Shown in pieces: positions 1-10,815 of a DNA stretch of 64,000 nucleotides. Under the pieces are notes generated by a model that saw only the letters and a program-made list of their open reading frames with translations, was not told where the DNA came from and searched no databases. Position 1 is the first letter of the stretch, and every line of letters begins with the position of its first letter. Source of the stretch: Coptis chinensis (taxonomy: Eukaryota > Streptophyta > Magnoliopsida > Ranunculales > Ranunculaceae); contig CM027381.1 in NCBI GenBank assembly GCA_015680905.1, positions 60,330,501-60,394,500 on the forward strand. Reading direction: 5' to 3'. A program made the translations under genes and the position numbers.

Positions 1-851
1 GCCTTTGTAAAGCCCGGTCAAAAGCTGAAAAGTCAACACGGGCAGAAACAGTGCACAAGTCAGCAGAACTTTAGAAGGCCGTATCTTTGGACTCAGACCT
101 CGGAATTGGGAGTATCTTATGTCAAAACGACCGGATCGGAAAGAGCTTTCAAATGGTCAAAGCCTTGACCCAATCAAAGGAGCAAAAATGGATGAAATAT
201 CTGTCAAAACCAACTGCAGCTGAAGAGCCCATTTTGGACTAAAGAAACTGGGTTTTGGGCCCGATTTTCCGGCCCAAAACATGGCTCCAAGCCCATGCAT
301 GATTTTTGGATCTGAAAGTATAAAAACAAAAGTTTGACTCTTTGTTAAAAAGGGAGGTTAGGTAGTTAAATTAGGTTAGGTAGAAAGTAGCCATTAGAGA
401 TTAGTTTTTAGATCCAGATCTAGTTTTATATTATTTAGTTTTACATTAATTAATTAGTTTATTTCTTGAGTATTAAATCATTATTTTTATTGTTCATTAG
501 ATTAATAAGTAGTTGTTATTCATTCAATCATATCTTGTTCTTATTGTTCTATTAGATTTATAAAGTTAATTACTTATTCCATAATGACATGTTCTTATTA
601 TTGTTCTTGTGTTGGGAATGGTAGTATAGAAATTTCACATCAAATCATTACTCTCACCATTGTTCATTTTGGGTTTGATTAGTTGAATTCAATTTAAGTC
701 TAGACAGTTAAGAGTGGAAGGAATCCTTACTCATTATATTGCATGATTATGTTTTAAGAGTAAGAAGAATTGATTAAAACGTAAGAACGGTAGGATTACG
801 TATTAGTGTTGTTAACATTAATATTTAGGATTACGTATTTTACGGTTATCA
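1..851 (+). mobile_element. 3' LTR of a family-N element, cut by the window start
   Basis: This long terminal repeat is in plus orientation and ends in TTATCA at 851. It is nearly identical along its length to the reverse complement of the LTR at 25586-26655, including the 3' end ACGGTTATCA, and about 220 bases are missing off the left edge. The five bases after it (AACAC) are the complement of GTGTT, which follows the other end of the N1 LTR at 26655. This makes it the probable original partner of that LTR. The flank is G1 sequence on the minus strand. Confidence 0.85.
319..326 (+). promoter_or_regulatory. LTR TATA box
   Basis: TATAAAAA follows GATCTGAAAG and precedes ACTCTTTGTTA. The same block recurs in every N-family LTR, for example at 12666-12673 and 35592-35599, so it is the likely core promoter and the transcript start should lie about 30 bases downstream. 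No transcript data are available here. Confidence 0.6.
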
Positions 852-1023
852 AACACTTAGGTTTCCATCTCAAAACTGATCTCTTGACAACATGCTTACT
901 TCCTGTAGACATTTTATACTCGGTCTACTAGAGTTATGAGACTTTGCTCTGGCGCTTGCAACTCCTCTCAGTAAAGGATAAAGTTATGAAAATTTGAGGG
1001 CCTGGCTATCGGTGGCACTTATA

Positions 1024-2395
1024 CTAATGAGATCCAAAGAAGTCAAGCTTATGACGCTTGGCTTCCTTAAGGAAAAAATTTAAACTAGACAGAGTAATAG
1101 GTTCAACAAGACATAGAATGTAATATTTAAGGTGTGTAGATAACTTACCCCAATTTTCCGCTTCAACAATGGTATGGTAAACCAGATCCTTGAGAAAAAC
1201 GGCCTCCACGTCTCCAATAGGTAACTCCAGAAAAGGTTTCAATCGATGAGCGTTGACTTTAAAATGAGTCATTCTCTTTATGTCTTCCAATTCAATAGCT
1301 CCAAAAAGTGTGACATGTCTTACTACAAACGGTCCCGTCCATCTAGATCACAACTTTCCAGGGAAAATTTCTAGACGAGAGTTGTAGACCAGAACCTTTT
1401 GTCCAGGTTCAAATTCTCTCTTCAGAATTCTTCTGTCTTGTAATGCTTTAGTCTTGTCCTTGTAAATCCTTGACTTATCATAAGCATCACTTCTCAATTC
1501 CTCTAATTTACTGATCTGAAGCTTCCTCCTTTCTCCTGCTTGATCTAGGCTAAAATTCATCCCTTTCACTGCCCAGTAGGCTTTATGTTCTAACTTAACA
1601 GGTAGATGACACGCCTTTCCATATACCAAGCGATAGGGTGACATCCCTATGGGTGTTTTGAATGTTGTTATGTATTCCCATAGTATATCTTAGAGTCTAA
1701 GAGACCAGCCTTTCCTAGAAGGATTAACTGTCTTCTCCATAATACTCTTGATTTTCCTATTCAAAACTTCTGCTTGACCATTAGTCTGAGGATGATATGC
1801 TAAAGCTAGCTTGTGAATTACTCCATACTTTGCCATAAGATTCCCAAATGCACTATTACAGAAGTGAGAACCGTTATCACTGATGATGACTTTCGATGTT
1901 CCAAATCTTGGTAGAATGTTCTTCTTCAGAAAGTCAACGACGACTTTATGATCGGCGGTCTTTGTAGGAACTGCTTCAATCCACTTTGAAGCATAGTCCA
2001 CAACTAGTAGAATGTAGGTGTAACCAAAAGAAGGCGAAAATGGTCCCATGAAATCTATACCCCATACATCAAAGATTTCTGGGATAAGGATCGATTGTTG
2101 AGGCCACTCGAACCTTTTTAAGGTCTTACCTAAAAATTGGCATCTCAGGCATGCTTTGCAATAAACATTTGAATCTTTAAAAAGAGTAGGCCAATAGAAT
2201 CCATCTTGTAATACCTTGTCTGCAGTACGCTGCGGGACAAAGTGTCCTCCGCAAGGCTGATCGTGAAAGAATGATAGAATGGATTCTTATTTCAACTCTG
2301 GGATGCATCTTTGAATAATCTAATCCGAACACTTCTTGAATAAGTATGGATCATCACAAAAACAATATCTGGCCTTTGAGTAAAATAAATCTTTT
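1024..2395 (-). pseudogene. Integrase region of G1-D, broken
   Basis: Integrase inserts element cDNA into the nuclear genome. On the minus strand, in order: an H2C2 zinc-binding segment (GGHFVPQRTADK ... CKACLRC, about 2260-2135); the DDE core with first Asp in WGIDFMGPF, second in SDNGSHF and Glu in NGQAEVLNR (about 2065-1740); then the C-terminal part with [19 protein letters not shown] and [16 protein letters not shown] (1644-1348) and a tail ending KLDFFGSH (1290-1024). All three catalytic residues and the zinc ligands are visible. Stops lie near 1689, 1347 and between 2395 and 2260, so no single open frame remains. The tail aligns with the plus-strand copy at 4259-4864. Confidence 0.85.
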
Positions 2396-2406
2396 TCTTG
2401 CTTGCT

Positions 2407-3924
2407 CTAATGGGATGTTACCTTGTCGATCACAAGATAATTTGTGATGTGGCCGTACCATGGTACTTCTGATATACTGAACAACTGTTCATCAGGAAAA
2501 GTCTCACAGATTTGTAAGTTGTCTTCCACATTCTCCACTAGCAATCTAGAAAGGTGATCAGCAATGACATTCTCTGTTCCTTTCTTATCACGTATCTCCA
2601 AATCAAATTCTAGTAAAAGTAGTATCCATCGGATCAACCTAGGCTTGGCATCCTGCTTAGCTAGTAAATGACGCAAGGCAGCATGGTTAGTATAGACAAT
2701 CACCTTTGAACCTATCAGATATTGTCAGAATTTGTCAAGAGAATAGACGACGGCTAAGAGTTCTTTCTCAGTGGTAGAATAATTAATCTGAGCTCTGTGT
2801 AGAGTCTTGCTAGCGTAATAGATTGCGTACGACACTTTCTTGCCTCTTTGTAATAGAACGACTCCTATAGCATAATCAGAGGCATCACACATGATCTCAA
2901 ATGGCTGCCTCCAATTGGGCGCACGAATGATTGGTGCTGAAGTGAGTGCTTCCGTTAACTTCATAAAAGCTTCGACACATGAGGTATCAAAATCAAAGAC
3001 AATATCTTTCCCAAACAGATCTGACAGCGGTCTTGCAGTTCTGCTGAAATCCTTGATAAATCGATGGTAGAATCCCGCATGACCTAGGAAGGCACGTATA
3101 TCTTTTACAATTCTCAGTTTGGGTTGATCTTTTATAATATCAATATTTGCTCGATCTACTAGAATTCTTTCCTTTGAAACTTGGTGACCCAGCATTATCC
3201 CTTCCTTTACCATGAAGTGACACTTTTCCCAGTTCAGAACTAAGTTGGTATCACAACAACGTTTAAGGACTAAGGAGAGATGGTGTAGGTAATCCTCAAA
3301 AGATGATCCAAAAACTGAAAAATCGTTTATAAAAACTTCCATGTATTTCTCCACCATGTCGTCAAAAATACTCATCATGCATCGCTGAAAATAGGTCGGT
3401 GCATTGCATAGACCAAAAGGCATACGACAGTAGGAGAATGTTTCAAATGGACATATGAATATGATCTTCTCTTGGTCCTCAGGGTGAATATAGATTTGAA
3501 AATATCCTGAGTAACCATCAAGAAAGCAGTAGTAAGCTTGTCTAGCTAATCTTTCTAACATCTGATCGATGAATGGCAATGGAAAATGATATTTCCTCGA
3601 TGCGCTATTCAGCTTCCTGTAATCGATGCAAACTCTCCATCCAATCTGAATCCTGGTTAGAATTAACTCATTGTTCTCGTTCTTGATCACTGTGGTTCCA
3701 GACATCTTCGGCACAATTTGAACTGGACTAACCCATTGACTATCAGAAATAGGGTAGATAATGCTGGCGTCAAGGAGTTTGACGACATCTTCTCTAACTA
3801 CTTCCTTCATCTTTGGATTAAGCCTCCTATGTGGTTGCTTAGAAGTCTTGGAATTATCTTCCAAATGAATCTTATGTTGAACTATTATTGGGCTAATCCC
3901 CTTAATATCATCAATTGTCCAACC
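2407..3924 (-). pseudogene. Reverse transcriptase-RNase H of G1-D, inactive
   Basis: RT copies element RNA and RNase H removes it from the hybrid, inside the Gag particle. The main open block runs 3864-2725 (379 codons), with RT residues about 40-250 and RNase H from about residue 325 (FEIMCDASDYAIGVVL). One in-frame stop after LAVVYSLDKF (about 2722) separates it from the rest of RNase H (2703-2407, with [10 protein letters not shown] and IADHLSRL). The RT catalytic motif, normally with two Asp, reads FINDF here: the first Asp is Asn at codon 180 (GTT on the plus strand at 3325-3327), a single transition. The other catalytic Asp (CFLDGYSG, about residue 116) and the RNase H D-E-D residues are present. 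The copy cannot encode a working enzyme. Confidence 0.9.
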
Positions 3925-3939
3925 TATAGCTGACTTGTA

Positions 3940-4250
3940 TTACTTTAAAAGTGCTACTAACTTGGATTCCTGCTCCTCAGTCAAATTTGATGCAATGATT
4001 ACTGGGTAGGTTCCCAAATCTCCCAAGAAAACATACTTGAGTGTAGACGGCAAAGGTTTCAATTCTAGCTTAGGGGGCTCCTTCTTAAGCTCTTTAGATG
4101 GTCCATCAAACATAGGCGATTCAAATTTTTCTTTGAACTTGTTGTCATCCATGACAGGTGATGAATCCAAAATTACATTGGCTACCTCGACACTAAGTTC
4201 CTCAAAATCTAATTGATTGCCTCAACAGTAAGGATCACATGGGAAGGAAC
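3940..4250 (-). pseudogene. Protease-RT linker of G1-D, truncated
   Basis: The minus strand reads a linker rich in Lys, Glu and Pro, with the conserved Athila-type block LKPLPSTLKYVFLG and VIIASNLTEEQESKLVALLK just upstream of RT. A stop follows at about 3940, in phase with the RT region that comes next. The protease active site and Gag should lie further upstream but the sequence ends abruptly at about 4250, where it meets another copy of the same family head to head. Confidence 0.75.
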
Positions 4251-4258
4251 TCTGTCAC

Positions 4259-4864
4259 TTGGTATACGGAAAGGCGTGTTATCTACCTATTGAGTTAGAA
4301 CATAAAGCCAACTGGGCAGTGAAAGAGATGAATTTCAGCCTAGATCAAGCAGGAGAAAGGAGGAAGCTTCAGATCAGTGAATTAGAAGAATTGAGAAATG
4401 ATGCTTATGATAAGTCAAAAATTTACAAGAATAAGACTAAAGCATTACATGACAGAAGAATTCTGAAGAGAGAATTTGAACCTGGATAGAAGGTTCTGGT
4501 CTACAACTCTCGTCTAGATATTTTCCCAGGAAAGTTGAGATCTAGATGGACGGGACTGTTTGTAGTAAGACATGTCACACCTTTTGGAGCTATTGAAGTA
4601 GAAGACATAAAGAGAAGGACTCGTTTCAAAGTCAACGCTTATCGACTAAAGCCTTTTCTGGAGTTACCTACTGGAGACGTGGATGCCGTTTTTCTCAAGG
4701 ATCCGGTTTATCATACCAATGTTGAAGCGGAAAATTGGGGTAAGTTACCTACACACCTTAAAAATTACATTCTATCTTTTCCTGAACTTGTTACTCTATC
4801 TAGTTTAAGGATTTTGCATGAGGAAACCAAGCGTCGTAAGCTTGACTCCTTAGGATCTCATTAG
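4259..4864 (+). pseudogene. Integrase C-terminal fragment of G1-A
   Basis: Starts inside integrase at VYGKACYLPIELEHKANWAV, one stop at the codon after FEPG (4487-4489), then continues in the same frame to a stop at 4862. It contains [20 protein letters not shown] and [17 protein letters not shown], matching the minus-strand copy in G1-D nearly residue for residue. It has no catalytic core. The 5' truncation is at the head-to-head junction with G1-D. Confidence 0.85.
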
Positions 4865-4995
4865 TATAAGTGCCACTGATAGCTGGGCCCTCAAATTTTC
4901 ATAACTTTATCCTTTACTGAAAGGAGTTGCAAGTGCCAGAGTCAAAGTCTCATAACTCTAGTAGACCGAGTATAAAATGTCTATAGGAAGTAAGC

Positions 4996-5289
4996 ATGTT
5001 AAGATGGAAACCTATGTGTTCACCACCTGTTAGTTTGTGGGATTTACTCCCTGTTGACCTTCAAAGGAAGATTATTTCTATCGCTCGTGTAGGGTTCGGT
5101 AAAAGTTCATTTGCGCATAAGAGGAGAGTGTGTATGCTAGGTTGGTGTAAGAATTGCCATTCTGAAACTTGTCCTAGGTTACAGCTATTATGAAAAAATT
5201 GTTGGTACAAGGTATACTTTTGTCTATCACCTGCTGAGAGATATCAAAAGAATTCTTACAAAGTGAAACCTAGTGGATGGGAATACTAG
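4996..5289 (+). pseudogene. Small Cys-rich post-integrase ORF of G1-A (one stop)
   Basis: A 98-codon frame from ATG to TAG with one internal stop at about codon 66. It encodes an N-terminal LWDLLPVDLQRKIISIA, which resembles the start of an F-box (LP..L..KI), then a basic stretch, and Cys in CKNCHSETC and, after the stop, CWYKVYFC. The G1-B copy (26657-26691 plus 32563-32813) is in the same frame without that stop, so the reading frame has been under some constraint. It sits where Athila elements may carry an envelope-like ORF but shows no signal peptide or membrane segment. Function unknown; a captured host gene piece is possible. Confidence 0.5.
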
Positions 5290-6411
5290 TCATGAGGATC
5301 TGACTATAAAGGACTCAAAAGTCTTGAGAATCTGACTTTAAAAGACTCACATTACGTCTTAGGGATCTGACGTAAAAAGACCTAAAAATTTGATTTGAAG
5401 TAATTGTATTTGATTTTCTCTATTTTGTGAGCTTAACCTTAATATGATAGAGAAAGATCAAAATACTGATATTCAACATCAATGGTAATATGTTACCTTT
5501 TTCTCATCTATTTCATTTACTTCTTCATACATTGAGGTCAATGCATGCATAAGTAGGGGGAGGGTGTACTTGAGAAATGAATTTCAAAAATTAGTTTTCA
5601 AAAACAAAAATATTTTTGTTTCTATATCAGCAGCATGAGAAAAATGAATTTTAATGATGAGTCTGGGATATATATTCTATATTGCGTAGTGTTGAGTTTG
5701 ATAGATAGTTGATATTATTGATTTCATTACCGCTTAGACTATTTATTATGCTCGGACATAGTTCTTGTTGATAGAATTCTTTATCAAGACACCACCATAG
5801 TACTTGGTTAGTTTTGTGTACTTTTCCTAGAAGAGAGATTTAAACCCCTACTAAACTGGAAGTAGAATTTTTAGACTTAGCCCGTGAGACTTGAGCTTTA
5901 TACCCATTCCTTGGAGAGTTCTTACGAAAAATCCGAGTCTTAGGGGCTCAACATCTTTCTGTTCTCTATGTCGTTGTAATATAGTCTCATTATTCGTTGA
6001 TTTGGTTAAATCACGAAGTGACATCAACTAGGGAGATAGCCATTAGGTCTTGTAGTCTATTCGAAACAGAGTATCATACTGATAAGTCAAGTAGTGAACC
6101 CATTCAGCCTTTATCCCACTTAGTAGGACCATCATGTTAAACCCTTTTGAGCCTTACATCAAGCCATTTCATCCAAAGCCCTTTATCCTTTTCCCAACTC
6201 CAAACAAAGAGTATAGCCAAAAACCTTTATCAGCCATACCCATATGTTTCTGAGTATACGAGGGGCACAAGGAGGAAGAAAGAGCACAAAAGGAAGATTA
6301 TAAGGAAATATCAGAGAGAAACAATGAAGACCATCATTTTGTTCTAAGTGAAAGAAGCTAGTGGAAAACAAGCATACCCAATACTAATCAAGGATATACC
6401 ACTGGGCTAAA
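5290..6411 (+). other. G1-A 3' noncoding region with an internal polypurine-like tract
   Basis: No open frame of note. It matches 32814-33935 (plus) and the reverse of about 51560-50610. A purine tract AAGTAGGGGGAGGGTG at 5551-5566 follows ATTGAGGTCAATGCATGC, the same context that precedes the terminal polypurine tract in these elements. The region ends in the short A run where the LINE fragment was inserted. Confidence 0.7.
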
Positions 6412-7998
6412 AAAAAACACTCTGATTGGATAGCTACATATGGTCTGCTACTGGGGATAACTACATATGGTCTGCTACTGGGGTCCAGCAAGGTGACCCT
6501 TTGGGTCCACTTCTATTTATGTTGGTGTTGCATCCCTTGATTCTGCGGATCCAGTCCAGTTGTCAGTTGTTGCTACATGCTTGGTATCTAAATGATGGGA
6601 CTTTGATTGGAGATACAAAACTGGTGGCGATAGCTTTGGGTATAATTAAGGAAGAAGGACCTTCTTACGGGTTGGTTCTTAATGTGTTCTAAAACTGAGA
6701 TATTTTGGCCATCATTGGATCCACGTCGCTCTTAGTTAGCTCTCTTACGTGCTTGTGCTGGGCTCTCTAAGTTGGTATTTGTAATTCGTACTTGTCCACC
6801 ATCCCTTTTTAGAGAGGTAGCTAAGACTTTTGATCGGCATCTCCGTAGTGTTCTCCAGGGTATTGTGATTTCTGATGGTCCTAACTTCAGTGATTTGCAG
6901 TAGCGTTTATCGACACTCCCATTACGTCTTGGTGGGTTAGGTATTTATTGTGCCACTGATGTCTCTACTTTTGCTTTTGTGGCCTCCCGTTATCAGACTT
7001 CTGAGCTTCAGAACCACATTCTTAGGAGTTGTGGGCCAGTGCCTTTGGATGAGATTCTTGATGTTGCTAGCAATGCATTGAGTCTTTGTCTACCCGATTT
7101 TGACCTCAGTTCTATGGCTGGGAATGCTACTGTCCCCTCAAAGCCACAAAAAGTTTTAGCGGAAGCGTTCTATAGTAAGATTGTTGCTGGTCTTGAGAGG
7201 GAATTTGTGTCATCTGCTCGTCAAAAAGCAGTCATTGGATGCTTGCAGTCAGAACACGCAAAGGATTTTCTACTTGCTATTCCGATGGAGGGACTTGGAC
7301 AACATATGTCATCGGTTGAGTATCGTTCTATTCTCTGGTACCGACTCATGATTCCTTTGTACTCTGATGGTGGTCTATGCCCTGTTTGGAAAAAGAGTAG
7401 ACTAGATTCTTTCGGGGACCATGCAGCACATTGTAGACATTTTTTAGGTTTCAAATACCAATATGATCATGTCAGAGATATTTTATGTGATGCATTTTGG
7501 AGGGCTGGGGTACAAGTGAAGAAGGAGGCTCCTATGGATTTTCTCACTGATCCGAATGAGGAAAAATCTACACTTTGGCATGCGGATGTATTGATATACA
7601 ATTAGTCTGAGGGGAGACATGCATGTGTTGATGTAACTGGAGCCTCAGCGTTGGTAGGGCTTGGGAATGGAGTCTTTGAGGTGGGAGAAGCAGCTAAGAG
7701 AGCAGCGACAGGGAAGATGGAGAAACATGAGGAAGCTTGCACGGCTAACCAGCATTGTTTTATTCCGTTTAGTTTTGACACTTTCGGTTTCTTGGAACAA
7801 CAGTCTGTTGAGCATCTCAAGAGACTTCAAAAAATTATGGATAGTAACGTTATGACAGCTGGTTCTAACGAGTTTGTTTTTAGAAGAATAGGATTTGCTA
7901 TTCAGAAAGGACTTGCAGCGCAGCTTGTTCCACGCTTGTCCTAATTATTTGTAAAAATCCTTATCAGTATCAATAAAATTTCCACTTAAACAAAAAAA
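6412..7998 (+). mobile_element. 5'-truncated non-LTR retrotransposon (LINE type 2)
   Basis: A fragment with an RT motif at its 5' end, a long C-terminal region and a 3' end with AATAAA at 7972-7977 and A7 at 7992-7998. It lies in an A-rich stretch of G1-A that is uninterrupted in the copy at 33935-33955. A 27-base direct duplication (GATARCTACATATGGTCTGC...) at 6429-6455 and 6456-6482 stands at its truncated 5' end. Confidence 0.75.
6426..7944 (+). pseudogene. LINE ORF2 C-terminal half, broken
   Basis: Encodes the end of a reverse transcriptase and the following C-terminal domain. The first frame (6426-6692) has GVQQGDPLGPLLFMLVLHPL and the catalytic loop as AWYLNDGTLIGD, where the family normally has two Asp (here Asn-Asp). 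After a degraded 280 bases the frame resumes (from about 6979) with GLGQHMSSVEYRSILWYRLM and a Cys/His segment (CPVWKKSRLDSFGDHAAHC), stops at 7605, and goes on in frame to 7944 with FRRIGFAIQKGLAAQLVPRL. This C-terminal arrangement is common to a widespread plant RT-domain protein set; I recognise it from memory and have not searched. Endonuclease and the first RT motifs are missing. Confidence 0.75.
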
Positions 7999-8307
7999 TT
8001 GAACAGAATGGATGGAAAAGCTAAGATAAAGGAAGAATTTTCTAAGCAATACAGAATTTGAAGAAATCTTCCAAGGAAAGAAGCAAAACCCTTAGTGTTT
8101 TCAGAAACAACCTTTGAATCCTTTTTACCTTTCCTTCATAAGCCAATACCCAAGCCAAGTTACAACCCATAACTTATCACTACAGTATGGTACGAAGTCT
8201 AAAATAAATGAGAGGATGCTAAAGTGAAGGACCCGACACTTCATATGTGATTGACATTCTTTCCATGAGACTACCGTCATCTAAAAGTCTGTTTTTCAAG
8301 GTAGTAT
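7999..8307 (+). other. G1-A 3' noncoding, continued
   Basis: Matches 33957-34264 closely (starting at GAACAGAATGGATGGAAAA). It ends in CAAGGTAGTAT, where the intact relative goes on to GTGGGATGTTC and this copy goes into the CACTA-like block. No gene. Confidence 0.7.
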
Positions 8308-8627
8308 ATCGAGCAACTTAATTAGCTAACCATTTTATCTTGTCTTGGCTAAGTTGCGTTTTTCTTTTTTTCCTAATATGCTCCCTTGTCCATGGGTGTC
8401 ATTAGTCATAGTGAAGGAACAGAATGGTCTAGGGCAGTACCAAAGTTGTACCAATCTTGGTGTTAGGTGTACACACATTCTTGTTATAATAGTAATGAAG
8501 GGTTCTACTTCAACCTAACCCCAACTTGCAATATATATATATTTAGTTTCTTTTTTATGTATTGATTGAATCTTTTAGGTTGTGTTTGTTATTCTTTTTG
8601 AAATGCATTATGGTTTGTGGTGGACAG

Positions 8628-8708
8628 GCTTGGTATTCCTTGTGCTTCGCTGCAACTCCTGGATTTGACATCGCGAGGGGCAGACCACATAGTACAACAT
8701 GTTAAGAG
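8628..8708 (+). other. Exon-like segment (possible captured gene fragment)
   Basis: An 81-base stretch open in one phase (LGIPCASLQLLDLTSRGA then DHIVQHVKR), preceded by an AG acceptor (TGGACAG) and followed by a good donor (AG|GTATGT). Its composition is more GC-rich than the surrounding A/T-rich DNA. A second acceptor-like site (GAATTGCAG at 9302-9310) is followed by sequence in matching phase that is broken by the solo LTR at 9318. I do not recognise the protein. It looks like an internal exon of a host gene carried by a transposon, and is unlikely to be functional here. Confidence 0.4.
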
Positions 8709-8790
8709 GTATGTATCTTTTAGAGGATCACTTTGTTCGGTGTAATTCAAGTTTTTTTTTTTATTGAATTAGCTTTGTTTCACATATAAT

Positions 8791-8970
8791 CTAAGTTACA
8801 TTGACACGAACACGTGTGTCCGTATCCGACACGGATACGAAGTGTCTGACACGGCAAGATATAAAAAATTGAGGTATATTACGATGTGTCCATGTGTGTC
8901 CGATACGGACACGTGGATACGTATCCGACACGTATTTTTTTTAAAAATATGGCGTGTCCATGTAACATAG
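8791..8970 (+). mobile_element. 180-bp MITE with 18-bp TIRs and 8-bp target duplication
   Basis: Terminal inverted repeats CTAAGTTACATTGACACG and (complement of the right end) CTATGTTACATGGACACG match at 16 of 18 bases. The element is flanked by direct CATATAAT at 8783-8790 and 8971-8978. The interior is rich in short palindromic blocks such as CGTATCCGACACG and GTGTCCGATACGGACACGTG. An 8-bp duplication suggests hAT-type mobilisation. It has no coding capacity. Strand is arbitrary. Confidence 0.8.
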
Positions 8971-9317
8971 CATATAATGGTTGTTAAGATCTGGAGGTTG
9001 TGCACCGTACTAATAAGCTACATGTTAAAATTTGATACCAATTGGAGTTGGGTACTCATATCAAAATGCTTTCGAGTTGGCGTGTACCACATCATGGCCA
9101 AAATAATGTATGGTTGTAGACTAGTCAAGGAAGAAGACCATGGCTCACATAAAGACTCTTTCATCTTGCTATTTGTTTAAAATTGACTTTTTAGATAAGA
9201 AAACTAAATTATTTCTACTATGGCAGTGACATTTTTGGTTAGGCTTTGTAACTAGCTTATCCATTTGCACACTGAGGGATTTACGTCACCCTCTTGGCTA
9301 CGAATTGCAGGGTATAT

Positions 9318-10815
9318 TGATAAAACCCCAAAACTGTAGTTTTAACCCCTTAACAGTAATACTTTTAAACTAATTATGCGAGTAATAAATAAGAGTTAAT
9401 GCGCGCTGATTACGTGATTTTATGTATTTCAGGCATTGGAGTCGATTATGTGTAGAAATGTGTCACTTTTGCGAGATAAAAGAGCAAGGGTTGGTTACTA
9501 AGAAGTTTTGTGATTAAAGGCCAAGATTCAAGGAGAAAAAGCATTTTTAAAGCCCTGTCAAAGCTGAAAAGTCATAGTCAACGCGGGCAGAAATAGAGCA
9601 CAAAAGTCAGTAGAACTTCTGAAGACCGTATCTTTGGACTCATACCTCAGAATTGGGCCTACATTATGTCAAAATGACCAGCTCGGAAATAGCTTTCCAA
9701 TGGTCCAAGATATGACCCAATCAGAGGAGCAAAAGTGGACGAAAAGTCTTCTGAAGTCAAATCCAGCTGAAAAGGCCTCTGTGGACTAAAGAAATTGGGC
9801 TTTGAGCTCGATTTTCCGGCCCAAAACATGGCTCCTCAGCCCATGCACGAAAATGTGGATCTGGTCTCCTCCATTTCAACACAAAAGACATAACTCTGAA
9901 GATTCTAATTTTTTAGGTAGCCATTAGCATATAGAATTCTAGATCTAGATTTAGACTTAATTAATTAATTAGTTTTTTGTCTTGATTTAAATTCAGTTAT
10001 TGAATTATTGTTATTGCTATTCATTAGATTAATAAAGTTAATTAGTTCTTCATAATCTAGTTTCATTTTCATTAAATTATTGTAGTTTTAATTCATATAT
10101 TTAGTTATTTATCATTATTAGTTTCAATTAAATCTTGCATGATTAGATTTCCATTTGAATTGAAATAAGCAAATTTAGAATCTTTATATCATGTCTTGTT
10201 TAAATTAATATAGAAATGATAGTATAATGATTCTAGGCTAAACCTCCATTAGAGAGGGTTGAAGAAGTCTTGATGAAAACTTGATTTTTGTTACCTTAGA
10301 AATCGTCGTGATAATCTATTCAATTCTAGAAAGTAATTAGTTCACCATGAGAATGGGTTTGATTGCTTCACATGCTAGTTATTATTTGGTAGACATTACC
10401 ATGAATAGTTAGGGATTAGAATTACCAATTTATTATGCGAAAACATTTCAATTTGGGTTGCGACATTTCTTTGTTAGTTGATTAAATTGAGTTAAGGTGG
10501 AATCAATCCCCCCTAATTCTTTATCTAGATTCAAACCTCAGTATTTTCGTAGTTTGAATTATCGTATCTTGTTAGTATAATTTGCATCGTAGTATAATTT
10601 CCGCAATACTCTCATTGACTTTGGATAGGACCGATAATCTTAAAAAATGCTAATTCTAAAGAACTAGGAGTGGAACGAATTCTCTACTCCAACTCTATTG
10701 CGATAGCATCGAGAGTAAAAAACTTTGATAAGTTAGACACGAAATAGTTTTAGTTTTACTTGCGTTTGAGTCTCATCATTTATTCGTGAGTAAAACTACC
10801 ATTTTACGTTTATCA
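9318..10815 (+). mobile_element. Solo LTR, family N (TSD TATAT)
   Basis: Begins TGATAAAACCCCAAAACTGT and ends ACGTTTATCA, 1498 bases, flanked by perfect TATAT at 9313-9317 and 10816-10820. It shares the family block GGCCCAAAACATGGCTCC near 9820. No internal element sequence, so it arose by recombination between two LTRs. It splits the second exon-like segment. Confidence 0.9.

Larger units (their letters stand above)
852..4250 (-). mobile_element. G1-D: 5'-truncated Athila-like Gypsy element (protease-RT linker to post-integrase region)
   Basis: Read on the minus strand, this contains the linker before reverse transcriptase, RT, RNase H, integrase and about 170 bases of post-integrase sequence, ending in CCTAAGTGTT at 852 where an N-family LTR begins. 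Domain order (RT-RNase H-integrase) is that of Ty3/Gypsy, and the RT wording (IDYRKLNSASRKYHFPLPF, MPFGLCNAPTYFQ) is typical of the Athila lineage. Gag and the active site of protease are missing. The broken-off downstream part matches the sequence starting at 26656, so D and B appear to be one element later separated by insertion and inversion. Confidence 0.85.
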
